This document shows, piece by piece, positions 11,866 through 22,910 of a stretch of 64,000 bases of DNA (positions are counted from its first letter, which is position 1; every line of letters begins with the position of its first letter). Below the pieces are notes generated by a model. It was not told the origin of the DNA. It made no database searches and saw nothing but the letters and a program-made list of their open reading frames with translations. The DNA is from Pohlia nutans. Taxonomy: Eukaryota > Streptophyta > Bryopsida > Bryales > Mniaceae. Position numbers and translations under genes: made by a program. Where the stretch lies: the NCBI GenBank assembly GCA_022496805.1, contig CM040106.1:8742001-8806000 (forward strand), read 5' to 3'.

Positions 11866-12401
11866 TCAAGAATTGACAAAACAAACTTTGCCCATGCGGT
11901 ATAGGAAGTCAAGGTCACTACAGATCACGGGATGCCAAGGCGTACATATCGGAATCCACATCAGAGATCCAGTGCAAGGAAGTTGGAACTGATTGCTATT
12001 GTCATCCTCAACCCGCTGATCCTCATATTCGTCGAAAGAATTGAGAGAGATCTCGTCGCCCGAATCCTCTGCACCATGATGTGGTGAAAAAGGCCATGGA
12101 GCCGAAGCATCGGACGATGAGGATGAAATGACGATGACCTCAACCGGAAGACAATCCACATTTATTGGATGAACACGATTCGGCTCTGCTCGAACCTCAT
12201 CCACACTCTGAACTGGAGGAATCGCCATGTTAGGACGGGGAAGAGCCTCACCCTTTAGAATTTTGAGGGAATCCAAACATCCTTTTGGGAGCACGAGGTG
12301 GGTCCTGGACAACTTCAGGAGAACAAGACCTCTTCCTAGGATGGAAATTGACCTCTTTGCTCTCTAGAGTTGACGCTCCGATAGAAGGAATGAAGGGCGC
12401 C
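11866..12401 (-). pseudogene. Acidic, serine-rich ORF remnant
   Basis: Starts at an ATG ending at 12401 (MAPFIPSIGAS) with a short basic cluster (HPRKRSC). It appears to frameshift near 12290 into a second frame that runs to 11866 through ISSSSSDASAP and an acidic stretch (EDSGDEISLNSFDEYEDQR). No domain was recognised. It lies downstream of the methyltransferase-like pseudogene on the same strand and could be its acidic tail exon, as copies 1 and 2 also have acidic tails. The spacing (over 1 kb) leaves this open. Confidence 0.3.
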
Positions 12402-13524
12402 ATGGAAGTTGAAGATAGTGAAAACAAAGCGGACAACAGGCATAACAAAGTGGAAGCAAACTGCGAAAGATCGCACTAACAATTCAAAATGGGTGGAATT
12501 TGTAGAGAGATAGTGATTACAGATTTATGGCGACTATAAAGATAGTTGTAACAAGCGAGAAATAAATCCCAATCAATGTATTAAGTGTGGAATTAATAGC
12601 AGCAAATTAGTAGATGACGGCAAATGCTAATGCGTTCATTTAAGCAGTTTATGGACAAACAATGGTTCCACACATTGTTAATCGAGAGTGAATTGAATGC
12701 AAGGGGTACACCATATTATATGGTGAAAATGAATTAATGATGACAAGGGTTGGAAAAGAATGGAATCTTTCCCGAAACGATTTAAGACCTGGTCAACCCC
12801 TCCAATTGGATCCGAACTAGAATTAGGAGGTAGTAGGCACAAAGGGGATGAATAAAATTTTAGGACTACTAATAGTCCCATGAATTAGTCCATAGAAGAA
12901 TTAGAACCAGATCTGCGCAAGTTAAAGGAAAGGTAATAATAAAACAGAGTTGCATATGTGGCATGAATATTACAAGGTTCCCGGATAGAACAGAACAAAT
13001 CCAAGAGGCAATGTGATAAAAGATAGAACCATTAATTAAACATGGATAATGTGCATTAAAAAAAATACAAATAGAAACATAATATGCCTGTGAAACAATA
13101 TACTAAAGAAATGTCAAATACTCAACCATATTCATCAAACAAAACTGGCTAAACTCCCATCGCTACTAGACGCATCCGTGCTCCCACTAGTGCTAGACAA
13201 TGTTGTTCTCCCTACGGCAGCTGCTAAGTCAAAATACATTTCGACGGATGGTCCCGGACCAATCATTTCCATTGATGGACCAGGAGAGGGAGCCCTTTCG
13301 TAGTGACGCGCATGTTGCTCAGCGTAGACAGGAAGTGAGAATGATCGAAGGGAGGGCTTTCAAGCATGTTGAGATGATAAGATGATTGCAGTGCACGAGG
13401 GCCTACCCACGGCTCCCATCTGCTCGAACGAATCACGATGATTAAACTTGGAGAAGTAGAAATCATCATATATTAATTTTTTTTTTAAATGTGATAGTCA
13501 ACAAGGAATGGTAAACAGTAAGAC
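12402..13524. other. AT-rich stretch, possible intron of the pseudogene on the minus strand
   Basis: A good donor (GTAAGTAAGT) on the minus strand follows the basic KKTATKRQC segment at about 13533, so part of this may be intron. No palindromes of the kind seen in copies 1 and 2 are present. Confidence 0.35.
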
Positions 13525-15150
13525 TTACTTACATTGACGCTTAGTTGCGGTCTTCTTCGATGGCCCCTCAAGTTCAGAGGGGCGTTTATTTCTGCTCACT
13601 TGCGTTGGCTTAGCAGGATTGGGGGAGTGCATTTCTTCCTGGACGAGTATCAGTGGCACTAGAACCTCCTCAAATAGGGGCTTGTCAACCTCCAACGCAA
13701 TCTCATAACGACCAATGCTACGACAAGCTCTGACGGACGCGCTCATAAATAGACAAAATGAGAAATGAACGATGAAAAACAAAAAGAAGGCCGTATTGAA
13801 GTAAAAGTGCAAGAGCTTACCAATCGAGCTCCCCTCCAAGGAATCCCAGTTTCAGCCCTTACAATCAGAGACTCCTGGAGAACGGGGTTCCAAATATGGC
13901 CATCGGACGCCCATGAAATCCCTTGTTCGAGTAATGCGGGGTTCTCGTTGAAGGAGAAGCCAGACGCCGATACGTCGTATGAGATGCTCTCCTTCCTTTT
14001 AAACAACTTGATGTTGAAGCACTTATGGAAGCGACTTGGGAACTCTCGGTTTGTAAGGGATAGACCATTCAAGCCCCACTATTTGGTACTCTCCTCGAAA
14101 TTCGCCCAATCCGCCCACGACTAAATCTCCTTGCTAATAAACCTTGAGCAAGGATAGAAGATGAGAACTGCTCCTTTGTCATCAATGAAGTTCTGGGCGA
14201 AATCGAATGCAGCCCGAACAAATGGAATCTCGTCCTCTCCGTCCGAATTCCTTTGCTTCGACAGATGGTTCCACGGAGGAATCTCTCTATTAGACAACGT
14301 CGTTCCGGGGACGGGGAGGCCTTCCGGGACATCAACAATAATCAAATCATAAGTTGCGACAGAATCATTGTTGTCCTTAAAGCTCCGCGTCTTAACTCCA
14401 TGATGATTGCGAAGGAAATTCTTGATCTTGGTCCATGAAACCGGTTCTGATCCAGCGGATACACTATCAAATTGGGCTAGGATGTTTTCCACACTGTCGT
14501 TGATCAACTCAACATCTCCCGATTCCTGACTGTGAGCAAGAGGTGGAATCAAGAAAAGTGATTGCATTGGAATTTCTGGAGTTGTACCTGGTTTGCTCCT
14601 TGCAGATGGGGAGATTCCACTTCCCTTCAGCACAGTCTCCAGGCCATGGTCAAGTATGGCCTTCGCGGTCTCATTAGAACCAAAGGCGAGTCTATGTGAG
14701 GCCTCCAGTTTTAGCACCTGCCCATCATGTATTTGCATGCTGCCCAAAATACTCGAGTGCATTTGCCTTGCTGGACGATGATCGCATACGGTAGAAAGTA
14801 CACAGGTCCTGACCAATCATCGTTGAATGCCCGCAATCGTAGCTGGCAGGCATAGCACGCAAAATATACTCTATGGCGGGAAATTTTTGCGCTTTCTGAA
14901 CAATGATTTTTCTTTGAGTAGTGAGTTCTTGATTTGGAGTCTGAAATTTGTGTGGCTCAATGCTTGTATCATTTTGTCGCTCTCTTTCACTCACTGTTGC
15001 AAGCTTTGATCGATTGAGGGATTCATTGTTGATGGCGTCGTCGGGGAACGGGGCGACGGGTTTGAGCTCGTTGGCGTCTTCAGCGCGACATGGGGGCAAG
15101 CGAGGAATCCGAACTCGTTGCTGCGAGGGCGGCGTCTCCGTTGGTGGCAT
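13525..15150 (-). pseudogene. Methyltransferase-like pseudogene, copy 3
   Basis: Reads on the minus strand from an ATG ending at 15150. After a frameshift around 14.75-14.8 kb, one frame from about 14816 to 13815 carries a motif IV-like strand YDLIIVDVPEG (DVPE in place of DPPY). It then has a helix-strand unit FVRAAFDFAQNFID..GAVLIFYP and a later strand KCFNIKLFKRK, the layout of the strand 4-5-7 half of a beta-class methyltransferase. Two TAG codons interrupt it at about 14121 and 14072. After a possible intron (13814-13745) comes ACRSIGRYEIALEVDKPLF, which matches the segment following SAM motif I, then a basic tail (SKKTATKRQC). The FxGxG strand itself is missing between them, and the splice phases do not fit, so it looks like a deletion. 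It is related in fold, but not closely in sequence, to copies 1 and 2. Confidence 0.5.
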
Positions 15151-15716
15151 CGCGGACGCAAGTCAGTACCTCGATGTTTGATCGCCGCACATTGTCAACG
15201 AATGTGTTTGATTCGGGACCAAAGAATCATCGACTGCTGTCAATTAGGGTTGAGAGGGGGTGGCAAACGTGGGGTCGGAGTGGGGTATAACTTGGACGAA
15301 GAACCGACACTCGCCGCTCGGAGCTCGCCGACTTCGAGAAGGTACCTTTCTTATAACCCACAAAGCATCTCTCTCAATAACCCAGGCTCTTGAAATTAGG
15401 GTTTCGCAAGATCGAATTAAAAATGTTCGAAGATGTCTTTCTCTGAAATTCTTTTGAAGTCGTACCGAAACGATGAAGCTACAACGAAAAAAATATTTAT
15501 CTTCGTAGTACTCTTTGTCTTTTCAGAGGTGCGCATTTGAAAGAAGAATGTAAATTGCTAGACACCCGGCCCTTCCCCTCGTTTCTGTTATCCATTATGG
15601 ACCGTCAAATACATGCATGCAGAAAGCTTCTGTACTAGGAAGCTAATTGAATCTCTTATTCAATTGAGGATATATTGTTAGTCTCTTAGTCTCTTATCTT
15701 TAATTGAGGATACTTA
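15151..15716. other. Stretch with no recognisable gene
   Basis: Probable upstream region of the minus-strand pseudogene. Near 15.65-15.71 kb there are repeated (A)ATTGAGGATA and TAGTCTCTTA words next to the TIR element. Confidence 0.4.
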
Positions 15717-15718
15717 TA

Positions 15719-16498
15719 GCAGTCTGTCATCCCCAGTACCGGAGAAGAAATTTACTCGGTCGCATTTTTCTTGAGTTTGTGAGGATCCAGAAATCGCATG
15801 CAGTAGCAGCGATATTCATAAAGAGGATGTGAGGAGGGACCACTAAGGAAACTACAAATTTTGATACGACTAGAACAGGTTTGCCGGTCCTACTCTCATA
15901 CATTTCATTTGGTCTCAACATTCTTCAGACTACCAAGTTTTTTGGTTCTCTCATTGACTACAAGAGTACTACTTTCATTTATCACTTTTGGGTCCGTCAC
16001 CAATTCAGAGCTTATAAATGAATGCTTCGAGGACTTGGCCTCTTCATTAACAACACAAACGATAAAAAATTCAATAACAGGTTTTCCAAATGTATTGTAC
16101 ATGTGGCGGGACTAAACAGATTGCCACGTTCTAAAAAAAATGAATCGGTCTTTCATGCTAAGACTCTGTTCACAACTAAGGGCCATTTCACACTATGGCC
16201 GTCCAAGTCAAGAGCCCGTGGGATTGAGAGTCCAAACTTAGTTGAGAGTCCAAAGAAATCTACTGAAAATAGGCAATAAAATATAGTTTTCATTTTTTAT
16301 GACAAGAAATCAACGGCCTCTCGACCATAGTTTGGGTTTCGATTCCCATCCAACCCAAACGTCCTTTCAAGAGGCCGTCGCCTTGGTCAAAAAATAATGT
16401 CATGTAGGCGTTTTGGAGAGCGACAACCGTTGGACTTTGCCTCTAGTGTGAAGGGTCAAGAGGCCGTATATGCTAATATATTGGGGATGACAGACTGC
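15719..16498. mobile_element. 780-bp non-autonomous TIR element (MITE-like), TA target site
   Basis: The ends are inverted copies of GCAGTCTGTCATCCCCARTA (20 bp, one mismatch): left arm from 15719, right arm ending at 16498. Each end is flanked by TA (15717-15718 and 16499-16500), as expected for a Tc1/mariner-type insertion. The interior has no transposase frame. It contains a smaller inverted arrangement around 16190-16470 in which CACACTATGGCC and TAGTGTGAAGGG face each other. Confidence 0.65.
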
Positions 16499-16557
16499 TA
16501 ATTGAGAATCTCTTATTCACTTGTTTATTCCGAATAATTGAAGCCAATCAACAACCA

Positions 16558-16860
16558 TACATCAGGAATTTCGGACCCCAGTGATTCCGCACAATTTCAG
16601 TGCGATTTTCGATATTTCAAGGGTTCGTACAGTTTTCGCACTGATTCCGCATCGTTGCATCATTCATCGCAACTACACTGATATGACACGATGTTCGTAC
16701 AAGCGGATATAGTACTGATTCGACACGATTGATACATCTATTGAAAACGTATGAATTCAACACTCTTTATAGTCGTCAAATGTCGTGTTTTAATCGTCTT
16801 TAAAACTACACTGATTCAGTGCGTTTTTCGTGCGACATCATCTTTTCCATATCTAGATTT
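16558..16860 (+). repeat. Inverted-repeat partner of 26.6-27.1 kb (left arm)
   Basis: Begins TACATCAGGAATTTCGGACC and continues with GATTCCGCAC and ATTTCAGTGC words. The same ~42-bp start, with five mismatches, is found inverted and ending at 27119. Inside both arms CTGATTCxGCAC and ACACTGATT words recur, so the arms are diverged copies of one repeat family. Confidence 0.55.
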
Positions 16861-16867
16861 TATTTTC

Positions 16868-17043
16868 TTTCTATATCTAAATTTGATCAAAGAAATATTA
16901 TTAAAAAATATTAAATAAAATATTAAATAAATATTATATAAAATATTAAATAAATATTAAATAAAATATTAAATAAATATTAAATAAATATTTTAAAAAT
17001 ATTTTAAAAAATATTAAAAAATATTAAAATAATATAAAATAAT
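16868..17043. repeat. AT-rich simple repeat tail
   Basis: Reiterated TTAAATAAATATTAAATAAAATA words. It abuts the minus-strand SINE-like unit and may be its 3' tail, or the tail of the LINE. Confidence 0.6.
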
Positions 17044-17215
17044 AATTTTCCTCGCTACCCACTTTAACTACACGGAAATTGCCCGAACCCACGGTGGGGC
17101 CCACCATGGCTTCCCAAGCTCTATCGCCGACGGTGGGATTTGAACTCACAACCTCCCAATTGTCAACCAAGCTCCAAACCAGAAAATCCCCACCGGGGTT
17201 AAAGTAAAAAGGTAC
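17044..17215 (-). mobile_element. tRNA-headed SINE-like unit
   Basis: On the minus strand a pol III A-box-like segment TGGTTTGGAGCTTGG (17181-17167) is followed about 20 bp later by a B box GAGTTCAAATCCC (17147-17135). A short body comes next, and then an AT-rich tail. This is the order of a tRNA-derived SINE. No folding acceptor stem was found, so it is not called a functional tRNA gene. Confidence 0.45.
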
Positions 17216-17858
17216 ACACGCGGATACCCGCATGGATGGCCAGGGGCCTAGATATGGCCAAGGGCCGGGTCTCGAGAGTAGCCTGGTATCAATCCTATCT
17301 ACCCGCCGGTGTATACTTAGGTAAAAGAACAAGCATGAGCAGCGTATGGAGGCCGGGGACCTGAGTAAGGCCAAAGACCGGGTACCTAACAGTCGGGTAT
17401 CAACTCGACCGACACCGTCTCTCTCAAACCCTCGTGTTGCTTCCAAGGTTTTCGTGATCTGGTCCGGACACCTCTTCCGATGTTCTTGCGATCTTGCTGT
17501 CCGTTCGTGGTTGAGGCGCTGTGGTTGAAGGCGCTGTATCAAGCTTCCTCATCTACGAAGCTGATCGACAAGAATGGTGCTCTCGAAATTTGCTCTTCTT
17601 CCGCTGTTCTTGCGATCTAGATGGTCGCTCCTCTCCCGACGCTGGCTATCGTCTTCCTCCGATCGAGGCGTTGGTGTGATCGAGTGCATAAGGCGCTGTG
17701 GCGAACTTGAGGGGCTGGTGCCGTCCTGTTGAGGTAAAAGCTCGCTCCTTCCCTGTTTGGCTGATGTCGCTTAGCTTCGTAAGTTTTGCGTTGGTGTTTG
17801 CGCTGCTCCTCGCCCTCTTTTGTGATGAGTGTCGGGCTGATCCGTGATCCTTTGTGTC
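17216..17858 (-). other. LINE 3' UTR candidate with a short duplicated segment
   Basis: Lies directly downstream of the last stop of LINE ORF2. Around 17235-17300 and 17345-17410 the phrase GGCCAaGGGCCGGGT..GGTATCAA recurs at a spacing near 110 bp. The long minus-strand open frame here is not supported as a gene. Confidence 0.35.
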
Positions 17859-20800
17859 TTAAAAATATGGTATGCGGACGTTGTACTCCGGGTGTCTGGG
17901 GCCGAGATAGAAATGCCTTCTCCCATCAGCCAGCCAGTTGTGAAATGCCGCTCCGTCTAAATGCTGTCCTGTTTGTGCGTAGATTTCGAGTGCTGCCAGG
18001 CTCGGAAAGTCGGGTTGCGCCCTGGCCCTGTGCATAATCCCGGGGAGGTCAAAGACTGTGTAAGGGAGTTGTTGCGTCCTGTTCACCATTTCTTGTGCTT
18101 GGAGGTGAATCTGCCAGTCGTCCTCCTCTTGTAGACGTCGTTCTGCTTCGTTGATGGCCAGTATGTCCTCTATCTCCTGTTGTAGTCCTTGTTCAATATC
18201 CTAGTAGTAAGGGTACCTCGATGTGTATGGAGGGTTGAATGTTGTCAATGCTGTGTCGGCCCTGGTTGGGCTGCTTGAGCCTGGATTTGCGAATTCGGTA
18301 TGTTGTTGTGCTTCCATTGGAGAGTCTTCCGTCGCTTGCTGGGTCTTCTCTGGATTGTCTTCTGTCCTGTGGGTCTCCTCGAGAGTGTCTTCCGTCTCTT
18401 GTTCGTCCGTGTTCTGGAGCTCTCTTGTTGCGATGTCGTCGATGATGCCTTGAATAAATTGATCCACTGCTGTTTCAATGTCCCTATCATCTTCAGAATT
18501 GTAAGAGACACTGTCTGAAGAAACTGACCTTGTAGGGATGCTGGGATGGTTGACAGGGAGTTCAGAGGCCAGGTGTTGGGGTAGAAAGGAGTCCGGTGGA
18601 ATAGAGTGCCATTGGGGTTTCGCTCCTCTCCGTATGAAGGTCTCATCGGAATACCAAACTACCCCAAACGCTGATGTAAGTGCTTCCATTCTTCGTTTGC
18701 CTCGTTTGCATCTAAAAATACTAGCCCATGTTTCCATCCCAATATGTATCGTAGTTTGCCATGAGTACAAGAGGACCTTAGCCATGCTAAATGGCTCGTT
18801 GTTGAGTTCTTGTGCGCATTTTTGGACCCATAGATTCCAAAGAATACAAACCCGTAAGATGTCCCAGGAGGTGTTTTTAGTCACCTGGCTCTTCTTTGCA
18901 GCGTCCCAAGGAATGTCGTCCTGAATGGTGCTGCCTCCTGGTGCATGTAGGGGTCCCAAGAGTATAGTACGCCAATTGTCGCAATCGTCGTGTAGTTTGG
19001 CTGTTTGTCTCAGGGCTCCATAGCGCTGCCATTCTTCCTTCACTTTTGGACACGAATGTAGGGCATGCTCTATGGTTTCTATGTCTGTGGCTTGGCAAAG
19101 TCTGCAAGTGCCTTCCCATTTCGCTTTGCTCCTCCAAGCACCTATTGGTAGGCCGTCAGCAATAGCTAGCCAATTCATAGCTACGATTTTGCGGGGAATC
19201 CACGAGTGCCAGATTCTTTGCATTAATTGTCTTGTTTTCGAGGCCTTGAACCCGTACATCCATAATCGCTTCAGAGTGTTAAGTCTAGTTTTCATGCCTG
19301 TGAGACGAATCTTATACCCTAGCTTTGTTGAATATAAGTAAAAGGCACACGCTTTGATGCTACCATACTTTCTCCAGCTGAAGTCTGCTGGATCCCAGGC
19401 CGTATCCGTCAATATAGTACGGCCAAAAAGCCATACTTTAAAGGGATCGCCTTGCCAAGTCTCCGGATTGTAACCTGTGAAAGTATCGTTTAGGCCTAAA
19501 GTTTCAATCACTCTAACTAAGGCTGGTCTTCCAGGGGGGAGTAACTGAATCTATTCTACTGCCGGTATTAGTTGTTCAGAGTCGAGTCTGTCGAAGGGTA
19601 GGCCGAGGTATCGTCCGTTATCGTGGCTGTGTAGAAGGTAGACTCTAGTAATGGGTATGTCTAGGTCCAATGTGACCCATTCATTCTGTGGTATCGGGTG
19701 CTGCCCCCCCAGGGTCCATGGTATGCTGGCCAGGATTTCTTCTCGTTGTGCTGGTACAGATCGGGATCTGGTGCGCCGCTTTAAGTCTTCTGTCGTCTGC
19801 CATTGTTGTTCAGGTTCATTCCAAATGTCCTGCACACTCCACACATTGTTTCTTTGCCAGGTATGATAGTTCGAGGCAGCCTCTAGGCCGAATGGGGTCC
19901 CGAAGTTGCTTTTAAGTAGGCTGTTGCCGAAGAGGGGTTGTCTTAATCTTGCCTCGTGTGTGCTTGGTTGCTGTTGTTCCAGGCCGTTTCGAGTTGTTGT
20001 CCAGGCCTTGAAGATCGTTCTCCATAAATGTGAGCATTTGAGGGGAGCACATGGCGCCGACATCATCCAATGAATGTGGCTGAGCCATTTCCCCCGAGTC
20101 ATCTTCGATTGCTGCAAGTTATATCTAACAAAAGTCTTCCAAGGTGCGTACCCTGGTTTCAAAGCTCTGACTATAAGCTTAGTTAACAACGCGTTAGCTT
20201 GGAGGGCTGGGTCTATTACCTTGGCCCCCCCTTCCGTGATGGGCTGAATAGTTAAGTGCCAGCTAATCTTGGCCCTGGTAGCTTCGCCTAGTTTCGCTCT
20301 CCACAGGTAGTTCCTAACTAGTGCTCTCGCTCTCTTAAAGGTAGTGGAAGAAACACTCGCACAAGAGCATAAATACCAGATAGCTGCTAAAATAACCTGG
20401 TTAGCTACTAGGATTCTACCTGCAAGAGAGAGGTTCCGGGGAATCCATTTCGTTAGTTGATTCGTCAGCATCGCTAATACTTTGTTGTTTCTGTCCTCCG
20501 GCATCATCTTGTATCCTATGGGAAAGCCTAAATAGGTCGCGCACTCCGCTGGCCTAAGCCATCTCATCCCTGGGTCGGCAGCCCAGTCCCATTCCCGAGC
20601 CCTTCTAGAAGCCCAAATACCTACCGTCTTACCCGAGTTGATTTTGGCGCCTGATGCTTCGCAAAACTTGGTTAGTACCCCTTTTGCGATGTTAAGATTA
20701 GCTTCTGATCAGTGAAGCAAAAGACTCGTGTCATCTGCGAACATCATGTTAGAGGTCAAAGTGTTGTCAGGAAGTCTAATGCCTCTTACCCCTCTCCTCT

Positions 20801-22910
20801 CATCGTCAAGCATATGTCCTAACACGTTAGCTATTAGGAGGTAGAGGTAAGGAGCCAGTGGGCATCCTTGCCTCACTGACCTCTCAAGGCGAAATGTAGG
20901 ACTCATTTTGCTGTTGAAGCTAACCTCTGCACTAGCCTCCCGATATAGTGACATGACCCGTCTAATCCACTCAAGATTGAATCCCATGTGTTCCATGGTG
21001 CTCTCTAGAAAGGTCCAGCTTACTCTATCATAGGCTTTCTCGAAGTCTAAGAAAATTAGCAGTAGATCCTGTCCGCTTTCCTCCGCCCAGTCTATAGACT
21101 CAAAGCCCATCAAAATGTTGTCAAAAATACTTCTGCCCTTCACAAATGCTGTTTGTGAATGCTTGATCCATAGCGGGAGGAACTCGATCATCCTATTGGC
21201 AAAGAGCTTGGCAATAATCTTGTAAACGGAGCCTAAAAGAGAGATAGGTCGAAAGTTAGTAATGAAAATTAGGTCCCCGGGTTTGGGGAGCATGACTATC
21301 TTACTGGTATTAAGTGACTCTGCCAGGGTGAAGGTCTCCTGAACTTCATTCACTAATGTTAGTAGGTCAGGACTGACATCATCTATAAGCTCCTGAAAGA
21401 ATTCAGTGGGGATGCCGTCTTTGCCCGGGGCTTTCCCGGTTGGGAGATCCTTGATGGCGGTCATGAGTTCTAGGCTACCGATTGGTCGTAACAGTCTAGC
21501 ATTTTGTGCTTCAGTTACACATTTAGGGACGCTAGCAAAACAATCTCCTCTAGCTTTTGCGTTCTCCTCCACTGCCGGGTCCTTCGTGTATAATTTTCTG
21601 TAGAATTGCGTTGCAAAATTCTTCATATCCTCCTGTTGCGAAAGAATCGTCCCTTCGTCGCTTAATTCTCTGATAAGTACCGGCTTGCGCTGGCCGTTCA
21701 TCTTGAGAAAAAACTCCTTATTGCATTTGTCCCCTATGCTTGTCCATTGCGACGATTGCTTATCGAATTGCCTTGCTAATCTACCTTGTCTAATCTGTTG
21801 CAGCTCCGTTTGGGCTGAATTGAGCTTCTTCCGGATAGATTCATCGTGCCAGTTATCCTGTAGCTCAAGTTCTGCCGCATAAACCTCCGCAAATTCATCT
21901 TCGAACGCGGTGGTCCATTCTGCTCGCTTTCTCTTCGTTTCCGCATCACTTGTCCGCTTAACTGCGGCTACGGCTAGAGTGACACGTTCACTCATGGGCA
22001 GGTGTGTGTTTGCGTCGATGGCCTCTCTCCATGCTTGCAATAGGAGCTGCTTGCCTTCGTCCGATTGTAAAAGCTGTCTATTAAACGCTGGGGTGTAGGC
22101 TAGTCTAACTGAAGTCTGTCTAATCTTGAGAAATATCGATGAGTGGTCTGACAAATGAGGCATTGCCCTCCATATGCCTGTGGAGCCTCCTATCTCTGCC
22201 AGGGTGGAAGACACATAGAACCTATCTAGTCGAGAACAAATCATCTCTAATGAGTGCCTCCGGTTGTCCCATGAAAAACGCTTCCGGCCTATACGTCTGA
22301 ACTCGTCTGAAGTAAAAGGGTCTTGCAGTCGAAAGTGAATCATCAATTGGTTCCACGCCCTTATTTCTGAGTCTCCTCTCCCGGTCGTGTCCACACCGCC
22401 AAGCTTATCTTCTATCTGTTCTATCATATTGAAATCTCCGCCTATGATCCATTCGGCCTCTGGGAGGTGATAATGTCGCAGATTATTCCATAGGAGGGCT
22501 CTCGATCCTGTAAAGTTGTGTGCATAGACGTTTAGGATACCTACCTTTAAATCCTTGGTTAGCTGAATAGTAACAAATTGTGCTCTCCCAGGGATGATTG
22601 TGCCGTGCTCCATCACCATTGTTGCTATTTTAGGTGATAGTATGATTCCCGTGCCACCTTTAAAACTGTCCTTAGATGCCGCATATTGGGCATCGTTCCA
22701 GTAGGATTGTCCTCTAAGAAAGTCTATAGAGTGGAATTTCTGTAGGCATTCTTTTAAAGAGAACTTGTGCTCTTGTAGCAGGATAACTTCCGGTCTTGGT
22801 TTAGTATTTATGAAGAAATCCCGAATATCACGGTGTTTCCTAGCCCCCGCCGCGCCACACCCGAGACTCTGGATGTTGTATGAGGCGATACACAGCTGGT
22901 CATTCTTCAT
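17859..22910 (-). pseudogene. LINE ORF2: endonuclease, reverse transcriptase, zinc-binding tail
   Basis: About 1,680 codons in one frame. The first ~240 residues are an APE-type endonuclease with the expected motifs SYNIQSLG, LLQEHK, GGDFN, SRLDRFY and LSDHS. The RT follows with GKAPGKDGIPTEF, NFRPISLL, LDFEKAYDRV, RQGCPLAPYL and the catalytic FADD (at the 20.72-kb end of the first open segment). A C-terminal CRLC..HALHSC zinc-binding (zf-RVT) motif lies near 19.05 kb. There is no RNase H domain. Premature stops are TGA 20709-20711, TAG 19551-19553 and TAG 18201-18203, after which the same frame continues to a natural-looking end at 17859. The start overlaps the end of ORF1 by 11 nt in another frame. 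Confidence 0.9.

Noticed and set aside
17024..17542. A 172-codon minus-strand ORF
   Set aside because: It overlaps the SINE-like unit and LINE 3' region, has no recognisable domain, and its composition follows the repeats.
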